This document shows positions 8,496 through 15,961 of a stretch of DNA of 64,000 bases, piece by piece; the first letter of the stretch is position 1, and each line of letters starts with the position of its first letter. Where the stretch lies: assembly GCA_900468805.1 (NCBI GenBank), contig UEIF01000021.1:246341-310340 (forward strand), read 5' to 3'. The notes under the pieces are model-generated. The model did not search any database. It saw only the letters and a program-made list of their open reading frames with translations, and was not told where the DNA came from. The position numbers and the translations under genes were made by a program. The DNA is from Hyphomicrobiales bacterium. GTDB lineage: Bacteria; Pseudomonadota; Alphaproteobacteria; Rhizobiales; Rhizobiaceae.

Positions 8496-8738
8496 TCAGG
8501 AATGGACGAGTACGGCCCGCAGGCGATCGGTGGTGAAGAGACCGCCGAGATAAAGCAGCAGACCGGCATTATAGCCGATGATCGTGTAGAGAAGCGCCAG
8601 GAATGACACCGCGCCGCCGGAAGCGATTGCGGCGAGAGCAAAGGTCGCGCCGATCAGCATGGCGACCAGCGCAATGACGCTGGCCGAGCGCATGAGGCCG
8701 ACGGTGAGGCCCAGTGTGGTTGCTGTCAGGATGATCAT
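8496..8738 (-). CDS. Small hydrophobic membrane protein, unknown function
   Basis: An 80-residue protein made almost entirely of two or three hydrophobic segments (about 2-14, 20-42 and 44-68), with a short charged tail TTDRLRAVLVHS. No family is recognised. A good ribosome site (AAGAGGTG) lies a few bases before the ATG, which supports a real gene. Its stop converges with the end of the GT-C-like gene, with 12 bases between them. It may belong functionally to the neighbouring membrane glycosylation genes, but nothing in the sequence proves it. Confidence 0.6.
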   Translation of the reverse strand: MIILTATTLGLTVGLMRSASVIALVAMLIGATFALAAIASGGAVSFLALLYTIIGYNAGLLLYLGGLFTTDRLRAVLVHS

Positions 8739-9316
8739 GTCGTCACCTCTTCTTCAGGTCGTTTGCGAGGAGCCTAGGGGCCCTCCGCTAACAAAAGTTT
8801 ATTGGCCACCCTCCATGGAAGCTTCAATTGCGGCCATGGTTACGGATGCGTTCACCTGACGGCATTTCCTCCGGCTCGCGCGGGGTACGTGTTTCGATAC
8901 AAATCAACTCTGTTACAGGCTGAAAAGTTCCGTTACTTTCTCGCTTACGTAAACGGAACTCTCCAGTGACGGCACCGGCATTGAACGAAGCAGCATCACG
9001 CTGACAATTCGATCGACGTCGGATCGACTGGTTGTTCGGAAAGAGGGCGAGCCGATACCCAATAAGGTTGAGCAATAGCGACGATAAGATAAGCGATCGC
9101 TCCCGCGCCTTTCATCGGCGGGGAATTTTCACTGTCACCAGCATGCTCATTTTCGGGTCAGTGTTCGCCACTCCCTACGAACATGAATAATACTAAGTTT
9201 TTTTTGGACGTAGCGATATCCCTATTTCTAGGGTCTTTCGTCGATTTTCGGGTAAAAATACGCCCTTCGACGGAGCCGACCTTCCCGTTCGGGGTCGATC
9301 AAAATAGAAAGGGCGG
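8739..9316. other. Long intergenic stretch with an operator-like dyad but no recognisable gene
   Basis: No convincing coding frame is present; an 83-codon minus-strand frame at 8824-9075 has no family-like composition. The stretch contains a long inverted repeat (8926-8960), a 10-bp palindrome AGCGATCGCT at 9092-9101, an eight-T run at 9199-9206 and a small hairpin at 9220-9233. The part nearest xseA probably carries the xseA promoter. A small RNA cannot be excluded. Confidence 0.6.
8926..8960. promoter_or_regulatory. Inverted repeat resembling a TetR-type operator, no adjacent target gene
   Basis: AGTTCCGTT (8926-8934) is repeated in inverse as AACGGAACT (8952-8960), a perfect 9-bp pair around a 17-base spacer. 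Dyads of this kind are seen before TetR-controlled efflux genes in rhizobia, but neither a tetR nor an efflux gene lies next to it, so it could be left over from a deleted cassette. Confidence 0.4.
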
Positions 9317-10897
9317 ATGAGCAATGTCTTTGACGGCGATTCGCCCACCAATCTTGCGGAATATTCAGTCTCTGAACTGTCCGGTTCCATCAAGCGGACC
9401 GTCGAGACAGCCTTCGATCAGGTGCGGGTGCGCGGCGAGATTTCCGGCTACCGCGGGCCGCATTCTTCCGGTCATGCCTATTTCTCGTTGAAGGACGACC
9501 GCGCTCGCATCGATGCGGTCATTTGGAAAGGCACTTTTTCCCGCCTGAAGTTCCGTCCGGAAGAGGGCATGGAGGTGATCGCGACCGGCAAGGTCACGAC
9601 CTTCCCCGGGTCTTCCAAATATCAGATCGTCATCGAGACCCTGGAGCCTGCTGGTGCAGGCGCGCTGATGGCATTGATCGAGGAGCGCAAGCGCAGGCTC
9701 GGCGCTGAGGGCCTCTTCGATCCATCGCGCAAGAAGCGCCTGCCTTTCATGCCTGAGGTCATCGGCGTCGTGACCTCGCCCACCGGCGCCGTCATCCGCG
9801 ATATCCTGCATCGTATCTCCGATCGTTTCCCGGTCCATGTCATCGTCTGGCCAGTCAAGGTGCAGGGGGAGGGCTCCGGCGAGGAGGTGGCGAACGCCAT
9901 CAACGGCTTCAATGCCATGGAACCCGGCGGTGAGATCCCGCGTCCGGATGTGCTGATCGTCGCGCGAGGCGGCGGCAGTCTCGAAGATCTCTGGAGCTTC
10001 AACGACGAAATCGTCGTGCGTGCCGCAGCCGACAGCCGAATTCCTTTGATCTCCGCTGTTGGCCACGAGACGGACTGGACGCTGATCGATTACGCCGCCG
10101 ATGTCCGTGCGCCGACACCGACGGGTGCCGCTGAAATGGCCGTACCCGTCAAGGCCGAGCTAGAGGCGCAGACCGCAGGTCTCACTGCCCGCCTGCAGGG
10201 CTGCATGAGCCGCCAGATGGATCAGCGCCGCCAGTCCGTTCGCGCCTTGATGCGCGCTCTGCCGTCGCTCGACCAATTGCTGGCGCTGCCCCGCCGCCGC
10301 TTCGATGAGGCGGCCACTGGCCTCGGCCGCGGGCTGGAACTCAACACCATCAACAAGCGCCGCGGTTTCGAGCGTGTCGCCTCGCATCTGCGTCCGGACG
10401 TGCTGTCGAACCGCATCACCGAGCGTCGCCAGCTTCTCAACGAGCGCATGGCCCGGGCTGAACGTACCGTCGAGCGTCTGCTCGATCGTTCAAAGTCCCG
10501 CATTGAGCGCGCCGAAGCAATTCTTGCCTCGCTTCCGGCGCGGCTGAAGACTCAGACCGATCGTGGCCGCGAGCGGCTCGGCAATCTTTCGCGCCACGCC
10601 GATACTGCGATCCGCCATCAGCTGACGCGTGCGCGCGCCGAGCTTTCTGCACAGGACCGCGTTCTTCAGTCTCTCTCCTACAAGAACGTGCTGAAGCGCG
10701 GTTATGCGGTCATCCGCGATGAGGACAACAGGCCGGTATCGCAGGCTGCCGCACTCTCCGCCGGGATGGGGATCGCCATCGAGTTTGCCGATGGCCGCGT
10801 CGGAGCCATGACGACCGAAGGCGGCACTCCACCGGCAGGGTCTAAGAAGCGCACGGCCAGGGGCGGCGAGCCGCCGAAACAGGGAAGCCTGTTCTAG
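9317..10897 (+). CDS. xseA: Exodeoxyribonuclease VII large subunit
   Basis: A 526-residue protein. The N-terminal OB fold reads YSVSELSGSIKRTVE and then VRGEISGYRGPHSSGHAYFSLKDD. The catalytic domain follows with GVVTSPTGAVIRDILHR, ARGGGSLEDLWSFND and SAVGHETDWTLIDYAADVRAPTPTGAAE, all hallmark motifs of the family. A long helical region (about 270-440) and a C-terminal segment (LKRGYAVIRDED) complete it. With XseB, which is not in this window, it degrades single-stranded DNA. The protein is longer than the E. coli one because of a Lys/Arg-rich tail (SKKRTARGGEPPKQGSLF), common in rhizobia. Confidence 0.97.
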   Translation: MSNVFDGDSPTNLAEYSVSELSGSIKRTVETAFDQVRVRGEISGYRGPHSSGHAYFSLKDDRARIDAVIWKGTFSRLKFRPEEGMEVIATGKVTTFPGSSKYQIVIETLEPAGAGALMALIEERKRRLGAEGLFDPSRKKRLPFMPEVIGVVTSPTGAVIRDILHRISDRFPVHVIVWPVKVQGEGSGEEVANAINGFNAMEPGGEIPRPDVLIVARGGGSLEDLWSFNDEIVVRAAADSRIPLISAVGHETDWTLIDYAADVRAPTPTGAAEMAVPVKAELEAQTAGLTARLQGCMSRQMDQRRQSVRALMRALPSLDQLLALPRRRFDEAATGLGRGLELNTINKRRGFERVASHLRPDVLSNRITERRQLLNERMARAERTVERLLDRSKSRIERAEAILASLPARLKTQTDRGRERLGNLSRHADTAIRHQLTRARAELSAQDRVLQSLSYKNVLKRGYAVIRDEDNRPVSQAAALSAGMGIAIEFADGRVGAMTTEGGTPPAGSKKRTARGGEPPKQGSLF

Positions 10898-10899
10898 CG

Positions 10900-11490
10900 A
10901 TGCACATTCTGCTCGTGCTCGCCCATCCGCTGCCGGAAAGCTTTGCTGCTTCTGTGGCCCGGACCGCTCAGGAGGCACTCGAAGCCTCCGGCCATACTGT
11001 CGATCTGCTGGATCTCTATGCCGAGGATTTTGACCCTCGGCTATCGAAGGCCGAGCGGAGCGGCTATTTCGACGTGCCTTACGACACCTCTGCCGTTGCC
11101 GGTATCTTGGTTCGTCTTCAGGCTGCTGACGGGCTCGTCCTCGTTTTCCCGCAGTGGTGGTTCAATTTCCCGGCGATCCTGAAGGGCTTCTTCGATCGCA
11201 TCTTTGCGCCGGGCGTCGCTTTCACCCACGATGCCGCCGGCGGCCGCATCGTGCCGCAGCTCACCAATATCAGGCTGCTCTATGCGCTGACGACGACAGG
11301 TTCACCCTGGTGGCTGGTGCATTTCTATATGGGCAATCCCGTCCGCCGCCTGCTGAAGCGCGGCATTGCCAATTTCTGCTCGAAGAAACTCGTCTTCCGT
11401 ATGCTGAGCCTGCACGACATGGACCGCACGACGGATGCCAGACGCAGGGCGCATCTGGAGCACATCCGCAAGGTGCTCGGGGCCGTCTGA
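10900..11490 (+). CDS. NAD(P)H dehydrogenase (quinone) / flavodoxin-fold protein
   Basis: A 196-residue protein of the NQO/KefF/ModA-like flavodoxin-fold group. The start MHILLVLAHPLPESF with the HP pair is the usual FMN/FAD phosphate region, and LVFPQWWFNFPAILKGFFDRIFAPG is the central FMN-contact motif of this family. It probably reduces quinones or similar compounds with NAD(P)H, or serves as an ancillary subunit. It starts 2 bases after the xseA stop and is likely co-transcribed with it. Its stop abuts the stop of the convergent marR-like gene with no spacer. Confidence 0.85.
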   Translation: MHILLVLAHPLPESFAASVARTAQEALEASGHTVDLLDLYAEDFDPRLSKAERSGYFDVPYDTSAVAGILVRLQAADGLVLVFPQWWFNFPAILKGFFDRIFAPGVAFTHDAAGGRIVPQLTNIRLLYALTTTGSPWWLVHFYMGNPVRRLLKRGIANFCSKKLVFRMLSLHDMDRTTDARRRAHLEHIRKVLGAV

Positions 11491-11988
11491 CTATTCGAAG
11501 TCCGACAGGAATTTCTTCAGCAGCCGATCAAGCTCCGCCTTGTCCTTATCTGTCAGATTGCGCGTCAACCGCTGTTGGTTGGCGACATGGGCGCCGACCG
11601 CCTCTTCCACGATCGCCAGCCCCTTCTCGGTGAGCGCAATCAGCACGCTGCGCCTGTCTTCGGGATTAAACAGCCGTTCCACGAAGCCGGCCTTTTCCAG
11701 CTGGTCGATCCGGTTCGTCATCGTGCCTGAACTCACCATGGTCATGCCGAGCAATTCTCCGGGCGAAAGCCGGTAGGGCGCGCCGGAGCGGCGAAGGGTC
11801 GCCAGCACATCGAAGGCGGAAGAGGAGAGGCCATGCTTGAGCAGTACGTTTTCCACTTCCCGGCCGATATGCGTCGTCAGCCGTTTCAACCGGCCGAAGA
11901 TCCCCATGGGTTCGACATCCAGCTCTGGCCGCTCGCGCCGCCACTGAGCTAGGATCCGGTCGACGTGATCTTCATTGGTTTTGCCCAT
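11491..11988 (-). CDS. MarR family transcriptional regulator
   Basis: A 165-residue winged-helix regulator. The recognition region is SSSAFDVLATLRRSGAPYRLSPGELLGMTMVSSGTMTNRIDQLEKAGFV, and the wing is FNPEDRRSVLIALTEKG, where the D-R-R pattern is the MarR signature. The long N- and C-terminal helices would form the dimer. It is divergent from an EamA transporter gene, and the 81-base gap carries a palindrome with extra half-sites, so it very likely represses that transporter and itself. The effector is unknown. Confidence 0.92.
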   Translation of the reverse strand: MGKTNEDHVDRILAQWRRERPELDVEPMGIFGRLKRLTTHIGREVENVLLKHGLSSSAFDVLATLRRSGAPYRLSPGELLGMTMVSSGTMTNRIDQLEKAGFVERLFNPEDRRSVLIALTEKGLAIVEEAVGAHVANQQRLTRNLTDKDKAELDRLLKKFLSDFE

Positions 11989-12010
11989 ACCGCATCGATA
12001 TCAGGAGATC

Positions 12011-12053
12011 TCTTGACGTCAAGATAAAATGCATTATCCTGAATTTATCTTGA
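12011..12053. promoter_or_regulatory. MarR-type operator between the regulator and the EamA transporter
   Basis: TCTTGACGTCAAGA (12011-12024) is a perfect 14-bp palindrome. The same half-site reappears as TATCTTGA (12046-12053) and TTCTTGA just before the transporter ATG. Three or more half-sites between two divergent starts fit a MarR dimer blocking both promoters. Confidence 0.75.
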
Positions 12054-12069
12054 AGTAGAGATTCTTGAA

Positions 12070-12990
12070 ATGAAGACAAATGCACGCTATGCTACCGATG
12101 TGCTGATGACCGCTGTTGCTCCCGCCATCTGGGGAAGCACCTATTTCGTCACGACGTCCTTCCTGCCGCAGGATTATCCGCTGACGGTTGCGATGCTGCG
12201 CGCGCTGCCGGCCGGTCTGCTTCTGCTGCTGATTGTCCGGACGCTGCCCACGGGCATCTGGTGGGGCCGCGCCTTCATTCTCGGCGCGCTGAATTTCTCA
12301 TTCTTCTGGGCGATGCTTTTCGTTTCGGCCTACCGATTGCCGGGCGGCGTGGCCGCCACGGTCGGCGCCGTGCAGCCACTGATCGTCATCGCGCTGTCGC
12401 GCCTTTTCCTTGGCAAGCCGATCCGATTCTTCGCTGTCATTGCCGGCCTGATCGGCATGGGTGGGGTGGCACTTCTGGTGCTCAGCCCCAAAGCGGCACT
12501 CGATCCTGTCGGTGTTGCCGCAGGTCTTGCCGGTGCCGTCTCCATGGCTTTTGGTACGGTGCTGACCCGCCATTGGCAGCCGCCCGTATCGAGCCTGACT
12601 TTTACCTCATGGCAACTGACTGCGGGCGGCATCCTGCTCGTGCCCGTCGCCTTCTTTCTGGAGCCTGCGCTTCCGGTACCGACGGCAGCCAATATATTCG
12701 GCATCGCCTATCTCGGCCTCATCGGCGCAGCCTTCACCTATCTGCTGTGGTTCCGCGGTCTGTCACGCATCGAGCCTTCAGCCGCGGCATCGCTCGGTTT
12801 CCTGAGCCCCGTCGTCGCGACCCTGCTCGGCTGGCTGGCGCTCGGCCAAAGCCTGACGCCAACCCAGCTTGTCGGTTTTGCCATGGTGCTGGTCAGCGTC
12901 TGGCTGAGTCAGCGCAGCCTGATGCCGAAGGCTGCGGTTACACCCACTCGCCCTGGCGCATCACCGGCACCCGCGAACCATCCGGCTTGA
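12070..12990 (+). CDS. EamA/DMT family transporter
   Basis: A 306-residue inner-membrane protein with ten hydrophobic segments in two repeated EamA halves. The first half begins APAIWGSTYFVTTSFLPQDYPL, the second contains GLAGAVSMAFGTVLTRHW. The pattern APxxWGxxY is typical of drug/metabolite exporters such as YedA and RhtA relatives. The substrate is unknown; control by a neighbouring MarR suggests export of a toxic compound or metabolite. The 3' end overlaps the convergent M29 aminopeptidase gene by 53 bases, which is long for this window. Confidence 0.9.
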   Translation: MKTNARYATDVLMTAVAPAIWGSTYFVTTSFLPQDYPLTVAMLRALPAGLLLLLIVRTLPTGIWWGRAFILGALNFSFFWAMLFVSAYRLPGGVAATVGAVQPLIVIALSRLFLGKPIRFFAVIAGLIGMGGVALLVLSPKAALDPVGVAAGLAGAVSMAFGTVLTRHWQPPVSSLTFTSWQLTAGGILLVPVAFFLEPALPVPTAANIFGIAYLGLIGAAFTYLLWFRGLSRIEPSAAASLGFLSPVVATLLGWLALGQSLTPTQLVGFAMVLVSVWLSQRSLMPKAAVTPTRPGASPAPANHPA

Positions 12991-14191
12991 TGCCGTCGAT
13001 ATCGACCTTGTCGGAACCAATCATCCAGTCGATGTGGATCAGGCTGGAATTACCGCCCTGCGCCTTGATCTGCTCCTGGCTTAGCGAAGCGCCTTCGAGG
13101 AAGCACTTCGAGTAGCACTGGCCGAGTGCGATATGGCAGGAGGCATTCTCGTCGAACAGCGTATTGTAGAAGAGGATACCGCTCGCGGAGATCGGCGAGG
13201 AATGCGGCACCAGCGCCACTTCGCCGAGCCGGCGCGCGCCCTCATCGGTATCCAGCACCTTGTTCAGGACCTCCTCGCCGCGCGAGGCTTTGGCCTCGAC
13301 GATGCGACCGCCTTCGAAGCGCACCCGGATATTGTCGATCAGCGTGCCTTGGTGCGAAAGCGGCTTGGTGCTCGACACATGGCCTTCGACACGCAGCGCA
13401 TGCGGCGTGGTGAAGACTTCCTCGGTCGGGATGTTCGGATTGCAGGTGATACCGTTCTTCGCCGTCGAGGCGCCACCATGCCATTCATGGCCATCCGCCA
13501 GACCGACAGTGAGATCCGTGCCCGGTCCGGTGAAATGCAGAGCGGCAAAACGTTCGCCGTTCAGCCAGGATGAGCGTTTGGCGAGATTGGCATTATGCTC
13601 TGCCCATGCCGCGATCGGGTCATCGAGGTCGACACGCGAGGCAGCAAAGATCGCCCTGGCAAGCCTGGCGATGGCAATCGCTTCTGGATCTTCGGGGAAG
13701 ACGACCTTCGCCCAGGAGGGGTTGGGATAGGAGACGATGTTCCAGTTGATGTCGAAGTTGGAGATCTTCTCCAGCGCCGGCTTGTAGGCCGTGGAATTGG
13801 CGCGGTTGGCGCGGCCGACCTTGCTGGGATCCTGCTCCGACAGGAGCATCGGATTGTCACCGGCAATAGCAAGGCGGGCGGTATCCTTCTCATAGGCCTT
13901 CGCCATGCCGTCATAGAGCCAACCGGAAGCCCGGTCGAAGCTCTCGTCGCTGCCATATTGGTAGCGCGCCAACGTCGTCTCCTCGTCGGAGTAGAAGGTC
14001 GAAACAAGGCCGGCGCCGGCGAGATAGGCGTGTTTGGTGATCAGGCGCACCAGCGGCAGCGCCACGACAGGAGAGGTAATGACGAGATCCTGCCCCTTCT
14101 GAAGCTGCAATCCGACCTTGATGGCGACTTCCGCCAGCTTCTCGAGTTTGACGGGATCGACGGAGCTGTGGCTCTGGGGCATGAACGTCAT
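12938..14191 (-). CDS. M29 family metallo-aminopeptidase
   Basis: A 417-residue aminopeptidase of the AmpS/AmpT/PepS type. Motifs that supply the metal site are visible: NIPTEEVFTTPHALRVEG (Glu), NTLFDENASCHIALGQCY and HIDWMIGSD (His and Asp) near the C-terminus. These enzymes remove N-terminal residues from peptides in the cytoplasm, with Co, Zn or Mg at a two-metal site. The ATG at 14191 is chosen from several; a frame upstream to 14278 has no ribosome site and unusual composition. Its 3' end overlaps the EamA gene tail-to-tail. Confidence 0.9.
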   Translation of the reverse strand: MTFMPQSHSSVDPVKLEKLAEVAIKVGLQLQKGQDLVITSPVVALPLVRLITKHAYLAGAGLVSTFYSDEETTLARYQYGSDESFDRASGWLYDGMAKAYEKDTARLAIAGDNPMLLSEQDPSKVGRANRANSTAYKPALEKISNFDINWNIVSYPNPSWAKVVFPEDPEAIAIARLARAIFAASRVDLDDPIAAWAEHNANLAKRSSWLNGERFAALHFTGPGTDLTVGLADGHEWHGGASTAKNGITCNPNIPTEEVFTTPHALRVEGHVSSTKPLSHQGTLIDNIRVRFEGGRIVEAKASRGEEVLNKVLDTDEGARRLGEVALVPHSSPISASGILFYNTLFDENASCHIALGQCYSKCFLEGASLSQEQIKAQGGNSSLIHIDWMIGSDKVDIDGIKPDGSRVPVMRQGEWV

Positions 14192-14284
14192 GGGATCAAC
14201 TGCCTTCTGATATCTACGACGGGAGGTGAAAGACTTAGACCCCTTTACGGCGAAAATGAAGCGCTCCGGCCAATTCATCTCTCC

Positions 14285-14758
14285 TCAGGCGATCAGCGCC
14301 GCAGCTGTCGCTTTCAGTGCTTTTAGCGCATCCTTGGGGTCCAGCCGCACTTGCAGCCCACGCTGCCCGCCATTGATATAAACCAGCGGTTCGGCCAGCG
14401 CCGTTTCCTCGATTGCCGTCGGAACGATCTTCTTCTGCCCGAAGGGGCTGATACCGCCGACATGGTATCCCGTCAGCCGCTCCGCATCGGTCGGTTTCAT
14501 CATATTGGCCGACTTGCCACCAAAGGTGCCCGCAAGCTTTTTCATGCTGACCTCGCGGTCGGAGGGCACGACCACACAGACCGGCTTCCCATCCACCTCC
14601 GCCATCAGCGTCTTCAGCACGCGATGCGGCTCCTCACCCAAGGCTTCGGCCGCCTGCAGCCCGACGCGCTCGGCATTCGGATCGTAGTCGTAGGTGTGAA
14701 TTGTAAAGGCGATGCCTGCCTGCGTGAGAACCTGCGTGGCGCGGGTGGTCCTGGACAT
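14285..14758 (-). CDS. ybaK: Cys-tRNA(Pro)/Cys-tRNA(Cys) deacylase
   Basis: A 157-residue protein of the YbaK/EbsC branch of the INS domain family. MSRTTRATQVLTQAGIAFTIHTYDYDP at the start, RVLKTLMAEVDGKPVCVVVPSD in the middle with the catalytic-type Lys, and GYHVGGISPFGQKK are all diagnostic. It hydrolyses misacylated Cys-tRNA(Pro) in trans and so guards translation. It is followed after 3 bases by nothing on its own strand until the M29 gene; the ArsC-like gene lies 3 bases upstream of its start, so these two are one operon. Confidence 0.93.
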   Translation of the reverse strand: MSRTTRATQVLTQAGIAFTIHTYDYDPNAERVGLQAAEALGEEPHRVLKTLMAEVDGKPVCVVVPSDREVSMKKLAGTFGGKSANMMKPTDAERLTGYHVGGISPFGQKKIVPTAIEETALAEPLVYINGGQRGLQVRLDPKDALKALKATAAALIA

Positions 14759-14761
14759 GGT

Positions 14762-15112
14762 TCAGCCCTCGAACGTCCGCTCGTAAATCTCCGGTTTGAA
14801 GCCGATCAGCAGCTTGTCATCAGCTTCCAGCACGGGACGCTTGATCATCGACGGTTGGTCGAGCATCAGCGCGATCGCCTTCTCGCGGTTGAGGTCCTCG
14901 CGAGCAGCGTCCGGCAACTTGCGGAAGGTCGTGCCTGCACGGTTGAGCACCGTTTCCCAGCCTGCCTCGTCGATCCAGCGTTCCAGATGCGCGCGGTCGA
15001 TGCCGACAGCCTTGTAGTCATGGAAGTCATAGGCAACCCCGTGGCCCTCCAGCCAGCTGCGGGCCTTCTTCATCGTGTCACAGTTCTTGATACCGTAGAT
15101 GGTAGCGACCAT
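14762..15112 (-). CDS. ArsC/Spx-family reductase (YffB-like)
   Basis: A 116-residue thioredoxin-fold protein. YGIKNCDTMKKARSWL carries a single Cys (Cys11) in the position of the ArsC catalytic Cys; the second conserved Cys of Spx (CxxC) is absent. TFRKLP and SMIKRPVLEADDKLLIGF match the usual C-terminal ArsC pattern with the cis-Pro region. YffB-type proteins are thought to act as glutathione-dependent thiol reductases, not true arsenate reductases. It lies 3 bases upstream of ybaK. Confidence 0.88.
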   Translation of the reverse strand: MVATIYGIKNCDTMKKARSWLEGHGVAYDFHDYKAVGIDRAHLERWIDEAGWETVLNRAGTTFRKLPDAAREDLNREKAIALMLDQPSMIKRPVLEADDKLLIGFKPEIYERTFEG

Positions 15113-15181
15113 GGGGTTCGATCTCCCTGTTTCGGCAGGGAGATATCACGGCGGATAAGCGCTGCAAACGTCGTTCGGCGT

Positions 15182-15961
15182 TTATCCCTCGAGCTCTTCG
15201 ATGAGCGCCGGCAGGTCGGCCACGGTCTCGATAATATAGTCGGCGCCGGCGGCGATCAGTTTCTCGCCGATCCTTTTGTGCAGCTCGGCCCGCGCCTCCG
15301 GCGAAAGCGCATCCACTTCTTCGGGCGTCAGGCCGGCTTCATTGCCGGAGAGCGTTACGCCGACCGTCACGCAGCCGGCGGCAGCACCTTCGGCAATACC
15401 CGGTTCCGTATCGTCGACCTTCAGGACGGCAGAGGCCGGATAGACCATCAGATCGACGAAGCATTTGTACATGCCGATCGGCGTCGGGCGGCCGAGCGGC
15501 AGGTCATCGGCGCAGATCAGGTTGTCGGGCGCATAGCCCTGTTCGGCGGCAAGCGGCAGCACGCGCTCCATGATCGAGCGCGTATAGCCGGTGGTCGAGC
15601 CGATCTTCATCTGCCGCTCACGCAAGTACTCGATCGTCCTCAGCGCGCCCGGTACCAGTGCGCAGTAATTGCTCACGACCGCCTCGTTGAGCGGCACGAA
15701 GAGTTCGTAGACCTTATCGATTGCCGATTCGTCAGGGGAGGTACCGCATGCAGCCTGCCAGCGGGCGGCAATATGCGGCTCGGCCAGCATTGCCGCAATA
15801 TGCGCGCGCTTTGGAAGCCCCATCGGTTTGCGGGCATCGGCGATCGTCACTTCGATGCCGAACTTGCCGAAGGTTTCCACAAAGGCGCCCATCGGCGCGA
15901 AGGAGCCAAAATCGATGACCGTGCCGGCCCAGTCGAAGACCACTGCCTTGAATTGCGTCAT
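15182..15961 (-). CDS. phnX: Phosphonoacetaldehyde hydrolase (phosphonatase)
   Basis: A 259-residue HAD-superfamily enzyme that splits phosphonoacetaldehyde into acetaldehyde and phosphate. The nucleophile Asp10 is in VVFDWAGTVIDFG; Ala replaces the second HAD Asp, as in phosphonatase. MGLPKRAHI supplies Lys51, which matches the Schiff-base Lys of the Bacillus enzyme (Lys53) by a constant offset of two, and His54. CADDLPLGRPTPIGMY and KVDDTEPGIAEG complete the HAD core. It overlaps the upstream FAD oxidase gene by 4 bases, so they are co-translated. No phnW transaminase is seen next to it. Confidence 0.95.
   Translation of the reverse strand: MTQFKAVVFDWAGTVIDFGSFAPMGAFVETFGKFGIEVTIADARKPMGLPKRAHIAAMLAEPHIAARWQAACGTSPDESAIDKVYELFVPLNEAVVSNYCALVPGALRTIEYLRERQMKIGSTTGYTRSIMERVLPLAAEQGYAPDNLICADDLPLGRPTPIGMYKCFVDLMVYPASAVLKVDDTEPGIAEGAAAGCVTVGVTLSGNEAGLTPEEVDALSPEARAELHKRIGEKLIAAGADYIIETVADLPALIEELEG

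Noticed and set aside
8824..9075. Minus-strand 83-codon frame in the long gap before xseA
   Set aside because: Arg-rich non-family composition, no ribosome site, and it covers the inverted repeat.
9220..9233. CCCTA-TTTC-TAGGG hairpin before xseA as a terminator or small-RNA end
   Set aside because: Stem of five pairs only and the nearby T-run lies before, not after it.
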